Below, piece after piece: positions 7,588-17,262 of a stretch of 64,000 nucleotides of DNA; positions within the stretch are counted from its first letter, which is position 1; each line of letters starts with the position of its first letter. The position numbers and the translations under genes were made by a program. The stretch lies in the NCBI GenBank assembly GCA_963851295.1, contig CAWKOS010000008.1, forward strand, positions 62,001 to 126,000, written 5' to 3'. This DNA is from JAOPZW01 sp963851295 (GTDB lineage: Bacteria > Actinomycetota > Thermoleophilia > Solirubrobacterales > Solirubrobacteraceae). The notes under the pieces are model-generated. The model had not been told where the DNA came from. It did not search any database and worked only from the letters and a program-made list of their open reading frames with translations.

Positions 7588-8799
7588 CTAGCGGATGGCC
7601 TGCGGGACCTCGGCCCCGAGGTCGCTGGCGACGAGGTCCTCGACCGTCTCGCGGCGGCTCACGAGCCGCCAGTGGCCGTCGTCGCGGGCCACCACCGCGG
7701 GGCGCAGGTCGCCGAACTGCGTGGACTGCGTCTGCTGGTAGGCGCCGACGCTGCGCACGAGCACGGCGTCGCCCTCGGCGAGCGCGGGCAGCTCGGCCGC
7801 CGGGTGCAGGACGTCGACGTTGCTGCACACCGGCCCGGTGACGAGCGCGGGGCCGGCGGACGGCGCGTCGGGCTCGCCCGGGACCTCGATCGTCGGCCAG
7901 GCGAAGAGCGTGCCGGGGAGCAGGTTGGTGCCGGCGTCCAGGACGATGCAGCGGCGGCGGTCGGGCAGGCGCTTGACGGCGGTCACGGTGGCGGCGAGGT
8001 CGACGGCCTCGGCGACGAGCGCGCGCCCGGGCTCGACCAGCACCCGGCCCTCGAAGCCGGCCCCGCCGATCGCCCCGGTCACCGCGCGCGCGTAGAGCGC
8101 CTCCGCGGGGGCGGGCGGGAAGCCGCCGCCGACGTCGATGACGGGCACGCCCATGCGCACCGCCAGCCCGGCGAGCATCTTCGCCGCGGCGGCGAAGCGC
8201 TCGGGCGGCTGCGGCCACTTGACCACGAGCGCGCCGGCCAGGCGCGAGATCTCGGCCATCGGCCGGTCGAAGCCGGCCGACACGAGGTGGACCGCGAGCG
8301 CCTCGATCCGCAGCCCGAGCGCCGCGGCCTGGCGCGGCGCCATCGTGACCTCGGCCATCGGAACGCCGAAGTGGCTGGTGCCGTGGCCGACGCCGGGCAG
8401 GCACACGCGCACGCCCACGCGCGTGACGCCGGCGGCCGCGAGGCGGCGCAGCTCGGCGAGCGTGTCGGCCACCACGAGCGCGCCGTCCGACGCCGCGCGC
8501 TCGAGCAGCGCCGGCGGCTTGGCCGGGCCCTGGACGACGATCGAGCGCCCGTCGGCCTCCGCCACCGAGCGCGCCATGCAGTACTCGGCCTCACAGGCGA
8601 CCTGATGGCCGACGCCCTTCTCGGCCAGCGCGCGCAGGAGCGCGGGCAGGCGGTTGGCCTTGTGCGAGTAGGCGATCTCGACGTCCGGCCACTCGGCACG
8701 CCAGGCGCCGGCGAAGGCCCGGTAGCGATCGCGCACGACGTCGAGGTTCGCCAGCCAAAGTGGCGATCCGTGCTCGGCCAGCAGATCGGCGACGCTCAT
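7588..8799 (-). CDS. Fold-type III PLP enzyme (DAP/Orn decarboxylase-like)
   Basis: The protein has 403 residues. The N-terminal TIM-barrel part carries IAYSHKANRLP, where Lys48 is the expected PLP Schiff-base lysine, then AVHLVSAG, VIDVGGGFPPAP (phosphate-binding glycine loop) and VLVEPGRALVAEA. The C-terminal part has GPVCSNVDVL and VGAYQQTQSTQFG. These are the landmarks of the diaminopimelate/ornithine/arginine decarboxylase family, with the Cys-x-x-x-Asp active-site motif slightly altered. It could be a decarboxylase for an amino-acid-like substrate, not necessarily LysA. It is followed at once by the Nudix gene. A TAGAGT hexamer lies 12 nt upstream of ATG 8799. Confidence 0.8.
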   Translation of the reverse strand: MSVADLLAEHGSPLWLANLDVVRDRYRAFAGAWRAEWPDVEIAYSHKANRLPALLRALAEKGVGHQVACEAEYCMARSVAEADGRSIVVQGPAKPPALLERAASDGALVVADTLAELRRLAAAGVTRVGVRVCLPGVGHGTSHFGVPMAEVTMAPRQAAALGLRIEALAVHLVSAGFDRPMAEISRLAGALVVKWPQPPERFAAAAKMLAGLAVRMGVPVIDVGGGFPPAPAEALYARAVTGAIGGAGFEGRVLVEPGRALVAEAVDLAATVTAVKRLPDRRRCIVLDAGTNLLPGTLFAWPTIEVPGEPDAPSAGPALVTGPVCSNVDVLHPAAELPALAEGDAVLVRSVGAYQQTQSTQFGDLRPAVVARDDGHWRLVSRRETVEDLVASDLGAEVPQAIR

Positions 8800-8976
8800 G
8801 CCTGGCTGGCGACTCTACTCCGGCCGTACCGGTCCATGGGGGTGAGCCCGACCACCGCGCCGGGGGTCCACCGAACCTCGATTGGCGAGCCAGCGCGCTG
8901 GGAAGCACTCCTGCACTCAAGGAGAGTGCTCGTAACGCCGACTACTCCGCCTGAGACTGACCCCAGGAGCACAGCG

Positions 8977-9219
8977 ATGACCGCCACGACGACCACCCTG
9001 TTCCGCGAGCTCGACCACCGCAACAGCGACGGCATCGACGTGCGGCTCCTCTGGCGCGAGCACGACGGCCAGGTCCACGTCGCCGTCTCCGACGCCAAGA
9101 CCGGCGAGTCGTTCACGGTCGAGGTCCGCGAGGGCGAGAGCGCGATGCAGATCTTCCAGCACCCCTTCGCCTACGCCGACCGGCGCATCCCCGCCCCGGT
9201 CGACGCCGCCGCGGCCTAA
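8977..9219 (+). CDS. Small conserved-type protein of unknown function
   Basis: The gene encodes 80 residues, beginning MTATTTTLFRELDHRNSDGI. The middle part (DVRLLWREHDGQVHVAVSDA, then TGESFTVEVREGESAMQIF) reads as a small beta-rich domain with no Cys. It ends in an Ala-rich tail. The ATG at 8977 has a good ribosome-binding site (CAGGAG, 8964-8969) about 7 nt upstream, so this start is well supported. The gap 8800-8976 holds no other gene that I can see. I do not recognise a characterised family; proteins of this size and pattern are common hypotheticals in actinobacteria. Confidence 0.75.
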   Translation: MTATTTTLFRELDHRNSDGIDVRLLWREHDGQVHVAVSDAKTGESFTVEVREGESAMQIFQHPFAYADRRIPAPVDAAAA

Positions 9220-9252
9220 TAGCGTCCGCCGCTGCGGGGTAGTCGCACCCTC

Positions 9253-9738
9253 GTGGCCGTCGTCGAAGCCTTCAACGCGATCGTCGGGAGCCTCGAGTAC
9301 CCGATGTTCGTGGTCACCGCGCGCGCGGGCGACGAGCGGCTGGGCTGCATGGTCGGCTTCGCCACGCAGGCGAGCATCGACCCGCCGCGCTTCGCGGTCG
9401 GCCTCTCACACACCAACCGCACCTACCGCCGCGCGGGCGACGCCCTGGTCCTCGCCGTGCACTGCCTGCCCGCCGGCCATCCCGAGCTGGCCGAGCTCTT
9501 CGGCGGCCAGACCGGCGACGAGGTCGACAAGTTCGCGCGCTGCGCGTGGCACGACGGCCCCGAGGGGCTGCCGATCCTCGACGCCTGCGAGCGCTGGTTC
9601 GTCGGCCGCGTCGTGGAGCGCCTCGACGCGGGCGACCACGACCTCTACCTGCTCGAGCCGGTCGCCGCGCACGCGGGCGACCAGGCCGACTTCACGTTCC
9701 ACCGCGCGAAGCGGATCGAGCCGGGCCACCGGCCCTGA
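9253..9738 (+). CDS. Flavin reductase-like FMN-binding protein
   Basis: The product has 161 residues and a split-barrel flavin-reductase fold: an N-terminal VVEAFNAIVGSLEYPMFVVT, then ERLGCMVGFATQASIDPPRF and AVGLSHTNRTY, which is the FMN-binding block of the DIM6/NTAB family, and an AVHCLPAGHPELAELFGGQT segment. Family members reduce or bind FMN and often feed monooxygenases; no partner oxygenase is nearby. The GTG at 9253 has TAGTCG (9240-9245) 7 nt upstream, so it is probably leaderless. Its 3' end overlaps the convergent amidotransferase gene by 47 bp. Confidence 0.82.
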   Translation: MAVVEAFNAIVGSLEYPMFVVTARAGDERLGCMVGFATQASIDPPRFAVGLSHTNRTYRRAGDALVLAVHCLPAGHPELAELFGGQTGDEVDKFARCAWHDGPEGLPILDACERWFVGRVVERLDAGDHDLYLLEPVAAHAGDQADFTFHRAKRIEPGHRP

Positions 9739-10444
9739 GCTCGGTCACCACGCGCGCGAAGCCGCCGAACAGCGCGTCGGAGAGCGCGCGCTGGCCCGGG
9801 AGGTGGCGCGCGTCGGCGGCGCGCGCCTGCGCCTCGGTCACGCCCGCCTCCTCGAGCGCGACCGGCCAGTCGCGGTACCAGCCGTCGAGCGCATCCTCGT
9901 CGACCTCGGCGTGGAACTGCACGCCCCACGCGAGCGCGCCCACGCGGAAGGCCTCGGCGTCGGCACCCGAGCCGCGCAGCAGCTCCACCGCCCCGGGCGG
10001 GAGATCGATGCCGTCCTCGTTGAAGTGCAGGCCCGCCGCGCCGTCGGGCAGCGAGCCCAGCAGCGGATCCTCGCGCGCGCCGTCGAGCGCCTCGAGCGCG
10101 ACCCACGCCACGAGCCGTCGCGGCCTGCGGTGCACGCCTCCGCCGAGCGCGTGGGCGAGCAGCTGCGCCCCGAGGCAGGCGCCGAGCACGGGCAGCTCGC
10201 GTGCGACCGCCTCGCGCAGGAGCGCGGCCTCGGCGCTCAGGCGCGGGTCGGCGCCGATGTCGAGCACCGACTGCTCGCCGCCCAGCGAGACGATCCCGTC
10301 GACCTCGTCGAGGCCGGGCAGCGGGTCGCCGCGGCGGACGTCGCGCTCGTCGAGCACGACGCCGCCTGCGCGCAGGGCGGCGCCGGCGTGGCCGGTGAAC
10401 GGCCGCTCGAGGTGGTGCAGGACGGCGACGACGGGCGGGGGCAT
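9692..10444 (-). CDS. Class-I glutamine amidotransferase-like protein
   Basis: This 250-residue protein belongs to the GATase-1 fold. It has DGIVSLGGEQSV, the nucleophile elbow PVLGACLGAQLLAHALGG with Cys90 as the expected nucleophile, and GVQFHAEVD, the His-x-Glu pair. It looks like the stand-alone amidotransferases near GuaA/YfeJ that act on glutamine or gamma-glutamyl compounds; the actual partner or substrate is unknown. The start is taken at ATG 10444, where the conserved PPPVVAVLHHLERP strand begins. The upstream in-frame ATG at 10516 would add 24 Arg-rich residues that do not fit the fold. The 3' end overlaps the flavin reductase gene. Confidence 0.83.
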   Translation of the reverse strand: MPPPVVAVLHHLERPFTGHAGAALRAGGVVLDERDVRRGDPLPGLDEVDGIVSLGGEQSVLDIGADPRLSAEAALLREAVARELPVLGACLGAQLLAHALGGGVHRRPRRLVAWVALEALDGAREDPLLGSLPDGAAGLHFNEDGIDLPPGAVELLRGSGADAEAFRVGALAWGVQFHAEVDEDALDGWYRDWPVALEEAGVTEAQARAADARHLPGQRALSDALFGGFARVVTELRAGGPARSASRGGT

Positions 10445-10532
10445 CGGTGCGCGCCGGACCCTAGTGCGTGCTCGGGGCGCGGAATCTCCGCGCGGTTCGT
10501 GCGTGTTTCGTAACACCCTCCCTGGCCGCCGG

Positions 10533-10585
10533 AGGGGGTGGGCTCTCTAGACCTGGATAGTGATGGTCAAGGTAGCCCACCCCCT
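10533..10585. repeat. Long intergenic inverted repeat (IR-2)
   Basis: Two perfect 12-bp arms, AGGGGGTGGGCT and AGCCCACCCCCT, flank a 29-nt middle that can form a further GACC/GGTC stem. It lies in the 340-bp gap between the amidotransferase and the aldo/keto reductase (10445-10784), both on the minus strand. The rest of that gap has no convincing gene. There is no T-run on either side, so it is not a standard terminator. Confidence 0.75.
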
Positions 10586-10784
10586 CAGGCGTCTCCAAGA
10601 ACCGTGGCGAACAGACGCTCGCTTCGTGCAGAGCGGTGGCGCTTCGTGGAGAAAGACGCGCGGCTTCGTCCACCGAGCGCTCGTGGACGACCGCGCGCGT
10701 CCCGCACCGCCGCCCACGCCCTTCCCTCGATGATGCTGTAAGGCGCCGCGCACTGCGCGCAGGCACCGTGGAATCAGCCAACGC

Positions 10785-11810
10785 TCACGCCGAGCTCGAG
10801 CGCTCCCAGATGTTGATCCCCGAATCGACGGCGTAGCGGTCGACCTCGGCCAGCTCGTCGTCGTCGAAGTCCAGGCGCTGCAGGGCTCCGACGCTGTCCT
10901 CGAGCTGCGCGACGCTGCTGGCGCCGATGAGCGTCGAGGTCACGCGCGGGTCGCGCAGCGTCCACGCCAGCGCGAGCTGGGCGAGCGACTGCCCGCGGCG
11001 CTTGGCGATCTCGTTGAGCGCGCGGATGCGCTCGAGGTTGTCGTCGCTGAGCATGTCCTGCGAGAGCGATCCGTCGCGTGCCGCGCGGGAGTCCTCGGGG
11101 ATGCCGTCGAGGTAACGCCCCGTGAGCATCCCCTGGGCCAGGGGCGAGAAGACGATCGCGCCGACGCCGTCGCGGCCGAGCACGTCGAGCAGCTCGGGCT
11201 CGATCCAGCGGTTGAGCAGGGAGTAGGAGGGCTGGTGGATGAGCAGCGGCGTGCCGAGTCCGCGCAGGATGGCGACGGCCTCCTCGGTGCGCTGCGCCGA
11301 GTAGGAGGAGATCCCGGCGTACAGCGCCTTGCCCTGGCGCACCGCCGTGTCGAGCGCGCCGAGGGTCTCCTCGAGCGGCGTGTCGGGGTCCAGGCGGTGC
11401 GAGTAGAAGATGTCGACGTACTCCAGGCCCATGCGCTTCAGGCTCTGGTCGAGGCTCGCGAGCAGGTACTTGCGCGAGCCCCACTCGCCGTACGGGCCGG
11501 GCCACATGTCGTAGCCGGCCTTGGTCGAGATCACGAGCTCGTCGCGCCAGGGGCGGAAGTCCTCCGCGAACAGGCGCCCGAAGTTGATCTCGGCCGAGCC
11601 GTAGGGCGGGCCGTAGTTGTTGGCGAGGTCGAAGTGCGTGATCCCGAGGTCGAAGGCGCGGCGCAGGATGGCGCGCTGCGTGTCGATCGGGCGGTCGTCG
11701 CCGAAGTTCTGCCAGAGGCCGAGCGAGATGGCGGGGAGCTTCAGGCCGCTGCGCCCGCAGCGGCGGTAGGGCATGTGGTCGTAGCGGTCTTCGGCCGGGA
11801 CGTAGGTCAT
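10785..11810 (-). CDS. yghZ: Aldo/keto reductase, YghZ (glyceraldehyde-3-phosphate reductase) type
   Basis: This 341-residue protein aligns by eye over its whole length with E. coli YghZ. Shared blocks include MPYRRCGRSGLKLPAISLGL, GITHFDLANNYGPPYGSAE, ISTKAGYDMWPGPYGEWGSR, LEYVDIFYSHR and PLLIHQPSYSLLNRW. Asp, Tyr, Lys and His of the AKR tetrad lie in these blocks. YghZ-type enzymes (AKR14) reduce L-glyceraldehyde-3-phosphate and methylglyoxal with NADPH. The start at ATG 11810 is chosen because the conserved region begins there; the longer in-frame version adds an Arg-rich stretch. The start overlaps the stop of the upstream exporter by 4 bp (ATGA), so the two are co-transcribed. Confidence 0.92.
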   Translation of the reverse strand: MTYVPAEDRYDHMPYRRCGRSGLKLPAISLGLWQNFGDDRPIDTQRAILRRAFDLGITHFDLANNYGPPYGSAEINFGRLFAEDFRPWRDELVISTKAGYDMWPGPYGEWGSRKYLLASLDQSLKRMGLEYVDIFYSHRLDPDTPLEETLGALDTAVRQGKALYAGISSYSAQRTEEAVAILRGLGTPLLIHQPSYSLLNRWIEPELLDVLGRDGVGAIVFSPLAQGMLTGRYLDGIPEDSRAARDGSLSQDMLSDDNLERIRALNEIAKRRGQSLAQLALAWTLRDPRVTSTLIGASSVAQLEDSVGALQRLDFDDDELAEVDRYAVDSGINIWERSSSA

Positions 11811-13039
11811 GCCCCGATTCTCGCGTACCGGCCGTCCCGGCCCCCGGCTCGTGCCCGCCTGCCGAGCGTGAGCAGCGACGCGGCCCCGGCGAGCGGGAGC
11901 GTCGCGCACACGATCGCCATCGGCAGCGCGGTGTTGCCCCCGGCGACGCCCGCCAGCGGCGCGGTCACCGCGCCGAAGGCGAACTGGCTGAGGCCCAGCA
12001 GCGCCGACGCGCTGCCCGCCGTGTGCGGGTGGTCGGCGAGCGCCAGCGCGCTCGCGTTGGGCAGCACGAGCCCCATGCTCGCGACGATCAGGAAGAGGCT
12101 CGGCAGGAGCGCCCCGAGGCCGAGGTCGGCGACCACCGCGACGAGCGTGCCCAGCCCGCCCACGATGCAGGTCGCCACGCCGGCGCCGAGCATCCTCGCC
12201 GCGCCGAAGCGGCCCACGAGCGCGCGGCTGACCTGGCTGGCGACGATGATCCCGCCGGCGTTGACCGCGAAGACGACGCTGAAGAGCTGCGGCGAGAGCC
12301 CGTAGACGTTCTGCAGGACGAAGGGCGAGCCGGAGATGTAGGTGGCCATCGCGCCGAAGGTCAGGCCCATCGCCAGCGTGATGGCCATGAACGAGCGGTC
12401 GCGGGCCAGCCCGCCGAAGGTGCGCAGCGTCGTCGGCAGGCCGCCGCCGCGGCGGCGCTCAGGGGCGAGCGTCTCGCCCAGCGCCCACCACGCCGCGACC
12501 AGCAGCATGACCCCGATCGCGGCGAGGACGACGAAGACGCCGCGCCAGTCGGTCACGTGCAGCAGCTGCGCGCCGAGGATCGGGGCGAGCACCGGCACGA
12601 TCCCCGCCACGAGCATGAGCATGGCGAAGAAGCGCGCCGCCGCGATGCCCTCGTGGAGGTCGCGGACGATCGCGCGCGCGATGACGATCCCGGCGGCGCC
12701 GGCGACGCCCTGGAGCAGGCGCAGGACGAGCAGCGACCACACCGTGGGCGCCGCCGCGCACAGCAGCGACGCCACCGCGTACACGGCGACGCCCGCCAGC
12801 AGCGGCCGCCGGCGCCCACGCGCGTCGCTGATCGGGCCGGCGACGAGCTGGCCCAGGGCGAGGCCGACCATCGACGTGGTGATCGTCAGCTGCGCGGCCC
12901 AGGCCGGCGACGAGAGGTCGCGCGCCATCTGCGGCAGCCCGGGCAGGTAGAGGTCCATCGACAGCGGCCCGAAGGCCGAGAGCGCCCCGAGGAGCACCAC
13001 CAGCCGGCCGTGCGAGGGGATCCTCGGCGCGCGCCCCAT
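11807..13039 (-). CDS. MFS multidrug exporter, Bcr/CflA type
   Basis: This 410-residue protein has about 12 hydrophobic helices. The first loop has GPLSMDLYLPGLPQMARDLS, a hallmark of the Bcr/CflA (DHA1) drug-resistance family, and the loop between helices 2 and 3 has GPISDARGRRRPLL, the MFS motif A. Helix 4 carries RLLQGVAGAAGIVIARAIVRD. Family members use the proton gradient to export drugs such as bicyclomycin or chloramphenicol, or small metabolites. It is the first gene of a two-gene operon with the YghZ-type reductase, which suggests shared duty in detoxification, although that is inference. Confidence 0.9.
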   Translation of the reverse strand: MGRAPRIPSHGRLVVLLGALSAFGPLSMDLYLPGLPQMARDLSSPAWAAQLTITTSMVGLALGQLVAGPISDARGRRRPLLAGVAVYAVASLLCAAAPTVWSLLVLRLLQGVAGAAGIVIARAIVRDLHEGIAAARFFAMLMLVAGIVPVLAPILGAQLLHVTDWRGVFVVLAAIGVMLLVAAWWALGETLAPERRRGGGLPTTLRTFGGLARDRSFMAITLAMGLTFGAMATYISGSPFVLQNVYGLSPQLFSVVFAVNAGGIIVASQVSRALVGRFGAARMLGAGVATCIVGGLGTLVAVVADLGLGALLPSLFLIVASMGLVLPNASALALADHPHTAGSASALLGLSQFAFGAVTAPLAGVAGGNTALPMAIVCATLPLAGAASLLTLGRRARAGGRDGRYARIGA

Positions 13040-13078
13040 CGCCCGGGGACCATACGGATCCCGAACACTTGCGCTTTA

Positions 13079-13107
13079 CCGACACCTGACGAGCGGGCAC
13101 CTAGGCT
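13079..13107 (+). promoter_or_regulatory. Candidate promoter of the htrA-moxR cluster
   Basis: A -35-like CCGACA (13079-13084) and a -10-like TAGGCT (13102-13107) are separated by 17 bp. The expected start of transcription falls at about 13114-13116, on the second ATG of htrA, so translation may be leaderless from there. Confidence 0.45.
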
Positions 13108-13109
13108 GC

Positions 13110-14330
13110 ATGGCGATGAAGTTCCCACGGCATCTGTGGACCGGCGAGTGGCGCCTTGAGTCCGAGCAGGCCCGCGAAGCTGCGGAGGAGGAGGCGGCGC
13201 GCCGGCGCGCCGCGCGCGAGGTCGCCGAGCGCGACCGCGCCGCGGCGACTGAGGCCGTCGGCGCGCCGCCACGCACCTTCCGGCTGCGCGTGGTCGCCGC
13301 CGTGGCGTTCGTGGCGGCGGCGGTCGCGGGCGGCGCCTTCGCCGCCGGCGCGCTGCTGCACGACGACAACAGCAACCCCCAGCCGCTGCCCGCCGTCTCC
13401 GGCCGCCCGATCGCGCCCGACAAGGCCGGGCGCACGCAGGCGGGCAAGATCTACGCCCAGGCGAGCCCCGCCGTCGTCTCGATCCGCACCGACAGCGGCT
13501 CGGGCACCGGGTTCCTCATCGATCGCAACGGCACGCTCGTGACCAACGCGCACGTGGTCGGCAGCTCCGATCGCGTCGTCGTCAAGTTCGGCCCCGACGG
13601 CCGCAGCCTCGACGGCGAGGTCAAGGGCGCCGATCCCTCCAGCGACCTGGCGGTCGTCCACATCGATCCGTCCAGCGCCCCGCACAACACCCGGCCGCTG
13701 CAGTTCGCCGACTCGCGCCAGGTGCAGGTCGGCGACACGGCGATCGCGATCGGCAACCCCTTCGGCCTGGACCGCACCGCCACCGAGGGCATCGTCTCGG
13801 GCATCGGGCGCTCGATCAAGGCGCCCAACGGCTTCTCGATCGACCAGGTCATCCAGACCGACGCGCCGATCAACCCCGGCAACTCGGGCGGCCCGCTGCT
13901 CGACGACACCGGCCGCGTCATGGGCGTCAACTCGCAGATCGCCACCGCGGGCAACTCGCAGGGCAACGTCGGCATCGGCTTCGCCGTCCCCTCCAACACG
14001 GTGCGCGAGGTCGTGCCGCGCCTGGAGAAGGGCGACCGGATCGCGCGCCCGTGGCTCGGTGTGGAGACGACCGACCCGACCGACCCCAACGCGCCGCCCG
14101 GCGCCGAGGTGACCTCGGTCGTGCCCGGTGGCCCCGCCGAGGGCGCCGGCATCGACCCCGGCGACGTCATCACCGAGATCGACGGCCAGGCCGTCGGCAA
14201 CTCCGACGACGTCGCGCGCATCGTCAACGGCAAGCAGCCCGGCGACGGGATCGACATCCACGTCGACCGCTCGGGCCAGGACGTGACGCTCAGCGCCACG
14301 CTGCAGAACCGCCCCGCCCGCACGCCGTGA
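13110..14330 (+). CDS. HtrA/DegP-type membrane-anchored serine protease with PDZ domain
   Basis: The protein has 406 residues. A charged cytoplasmic N-terminus rich in Glu/Arg/Ala (1-55) is followed by one transmembrane helix (about 58-83), then a trypsin-like protease domain with the full triad: His148 (TNAHVVG), Asp179 (SSDLAVV) and Ser259 (GNSGGPL). A single PDZ domain (about 310-400) contains PGGPAEGAGIDPGDVITEID. HtrA proteases degrade or refold damaged envelope proteins outside the membrane. ATG 13116 is an alternative start that fits the promoter better. Its stop overlaps the GTG of the next gene, so the protease is the first gene of the VWA-MoxR-DUF58-VWA cluster. Confidence 0.93.
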   Translation: MAMKFPRHLWTGEWRLESEQAREAAEEEAARRRAAREVAERDRAAATEAVGAPPRTFRLRVVAAVAFVAAAVAGGAFAAGALLHDDNSNPQPLPAVSGRPIAPDKAGRTQAGKIYAQASPAVVSIRTDSGSGTGFLIDRNGTLVTNAHVVGSSDRVVVKFGPDGRSLDGEVKGADPSSDLAVVHIDPSSAPHNTRPLQFADSRQVQVGDTAIAIGNPFGLDRTATEGIVSGIGRSIKAPNGFSIDQVIQTDAPINPGNSGGPLLDDTGRVMGVNSQIATAGNSQGNVGIGFAVPSNTVREVVPRLEKGDRIARPWLGVETTDPTDPNAPPGAEVTSVVPGGPAEGAGIDPGDVITEIDGQAVGNSDDVARIVNGKQPGDGIDIHVDRSGQDVTLSATLQNRPARTP

Positions 14331-15292
14331 CCTTCGCCGCGCCCCTCGTCCTGGTCCTGCTCGTGGCGATCCCGCTGCTGGTGGTGCTCTACGCCAACCA
14401 CCAGCGCGACCGCCGCCGCGCCGCCGCCGCCTTCGCCTCGCCTGCGCTCGCCGCGTCGGTCACGCCGCACCGCCCGCGCTGGCGCCGCCACGTGCCGATG
14501 CTCGCGGTCCTGCTCGCGCTGGCGATCCTCATCCTCGCGGCCGCGCGCCCGCAGAAGACGGTCGCCGTTCCGGTCGAGCGCGCGTCGATCATGCTCGTCA
14601 CCGACGTCAGCGGCTCGATGCAGGCCACCGACGTCAAGCCCACGCGCCTGGTCGCCGCGCGCGCCGCCGCCAAGCGCTTCGTCGACAAGGTGCCCAAGAC
14701 GCTCAACGTCGGCGTCATGGCGCTCTCGAGCAAGCCGCGCGTGCTCTCCTCGCCCACGCGCGACCGCGCCGCGATCGACCAGGCACTCGACCAGCTCACC
14801 GCCCGCGGCGGGACGGGCACCGGCGAGGCGATCCAGGCCGCGACGAACATCCTGCGCCGCCAGCCCGGCGTGCGCGGCAAGCGCGCACCCTCGGCGATCG
14901 TGCTGCTCTCCGATGGCGCCTCGACAGGCAAGATCGACCCCGTCCAGGCCGCCCAGGCCGCGCGCCGCTTGAAGATCCCGATCTACACCGTCGCCCTGGG
15001 CACGCCCGAGGGCACGATCACCGTCCCGCGCCCCGGCAACGCCGGCGGCACGGAGACGCGCAGGGTCCCGCCCGACCCGCAGTCGCTGGCCGAGGTCGCC
15101 AGGGCCTCGGGCGGCAAGAGCTTCACGGCCGCCGACGCAGGCGGCCTCGCCGACGTCTACAAGAGCCTCGGCTCCCTGCTGGGGACCAAGAACGAGAAGC
15201 GCCAGATCACCGCGGGCTTCGCGGGCGGCGCCCTCGTCCTGCTCCTGCTCGGCGCCGCCATGTCCCTGCGCTGGTTCGGCCGGCTCATCTGA
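14327..15292 (+). CDS. VWA-domain membrane protein (BatA-like), copy 1
   Basis: This 321-residue protein has hydrophobic helices at about 5-22 and 56-73, a von Willebrand factor A domain, and a C-terminal helix (about 297-315). The metal-site motif is complete (Asp93-x-Ser95-x-Ser97 in VTDVSGSMQ), with GGTGTG and LLSDG as later parts of the metal site. Such proteins work with MoxR ATPases in assembling or activating metal-dependent or envelope complexes. The GTG start overlaps the htrA stop by 3 bp. It is a clear paralogue of the gene at 17259; 18 residues around QKTVAVPVERASIMLVTD are identical in both. Confidence 0.92.
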   Translation: MTFAAPLVLVLLVAIPLLVVLYANHQRDRRRAAAAFASPALAASVTPHRPRWRRHVPMLAVLLALAILILAAARPQKTVAVPVERASIMLVTDVSGSMQATDVKPTRLVAARAAAKRFVDKVPKTLNVGVMALSSKPRVLSSPTRDRAAIDQALDQLTARGGTGTGEAIQAATNILRRQPGVRGKRAPSAIVLLSDGASTGKIDPVQAAQAARRLKIPIYTVALGTPEGTITVPRPGNAGGTETRRVPPDPQSLAEVARASGGKSFTAADAGGLADVYKSLGSLLGTKNEKRQITAGFAGGALVLLLLGAAMSLRWFGRLI

Positions 15293-15322
15293 ATCCGACG
15301 ACAAGCACGACCCAAGGAACCC

Positions 15323-16353
<1,031 letters not shown>

Positions 16354-16357
<4 letters not shown>

Positions 16358-17262
16358 CCGACGCGGTCCTCAGACCGCCGGCGGCCCGCCAGGGCCCGGG
16401 GCGCATGCCGCCCGCGCTGGTCGACGCCCTCGATCTGGTCGTCGCCCGCCGCGCCGCCGGCGCCCTCCCGGGCGATCGCCGCGCGGCCGGCATGGGGGCG
16501 GGCACCGAGCTCGCCCAGCTGCGCCCGTACGAGATCGGCGACGACGTCCGCCAGATCGACGCGGCGGCCACGGCGCGCACCGGCCTGCCGCACGTGCGCC
16601 TGCACGTCCCCGAGCGGACGCTGACGACCTGGATCGTGCTCGACCTCTCGCCGTCGATGGCCTTCGGCACCGCCGAGCGCCTGAAGTCCGACGTGGCCGA
16701 GGGCGTGGCCCTCGTCCTCGGGCGCCTGGCCGTCCGCCGCGCCGGGCGCGTGGCGATGCTCACGTACGGCGCGGGCAAGCCGCGGCTGCTGCCCCCGCGC
16801 GGCTCCAAGCCCGGCTTCGTGGCCATGCGGCGCCTGATCGAGGAGGGCGTCGCGCCCGACGGGGTCAACGAGCCGCACGCGCTCGCCCACGCCCTCGGGC
16901 GCGTGGGCAAGGTCGCCCTGCAGCCCGGCTTCGTCGCCGTCATCTCCGACTTCCGCGAGCAGCACGGCTGGACGAGCGCGCTCGGCGCGCTGTCCGCGCG
17001 CCACTCGGTGCTCGCCGTCGAGGTCTCCGACCCGCGCGAGAGCGAGCTGCCGGCCGTCGGCCGCCTGGCCCTCGTCGACCCCGAGACCGGCGAGCGCATC
17101 GAGGTCGACACCTCGCGTCCGCGCGTGCGCGAGCGCTTCGCCGCGCTCGAGCGCGAGCGCCGCGAGACGGTGGCGCGCGACCTGCGCCGCCTGCGCGTCG
17201 ACCACGTCACGCTCTCCACCGACCGCGACTGGCTGCTGGACTTCGGCCGGAGGCTGCGGTGA
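16354..17262 (+). CDS. DUF58-domain protein of the MoxR cluster
   Basis: The protein has 302 residues with no signal peptide or membrane helix. It has the DUF58 core (GTELAQLRPYEIGDDVRQID followed by RTGLPHVRLHVPERT) and a degenerate VWA-like fold (VLDLSPSMAFGTAERLKSD). DUF58 proteins are the usual companions of MoxR and VWA proteins and probably bridge ATPase and membrane partner. The GTG start overlaps the moxR stop, and its own stop overlaps the start of the second VWA gene, so all three lie in one translationally coupled unit. Unlike many family members it lacks N-terminal membrane helices, so it is a short, soluble version. Confidence 0.92.

Noticed and set aside
7513..8976. Plus-strand extension of the small 80-residue protein opposite the PLP enzyme
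   Set aside because: It is antisense to a well-supported enzyme gene. The CAGGAG site and ATG at 8977 define the true gene.
10461..10781. Open frames on both strands in the 10445-10784 gap
   Set aside because: The proteins are Arg/Pro/Ser-rich with no motif, run through the inverted repeat, and have no ribosome-binding site or leaderless box.
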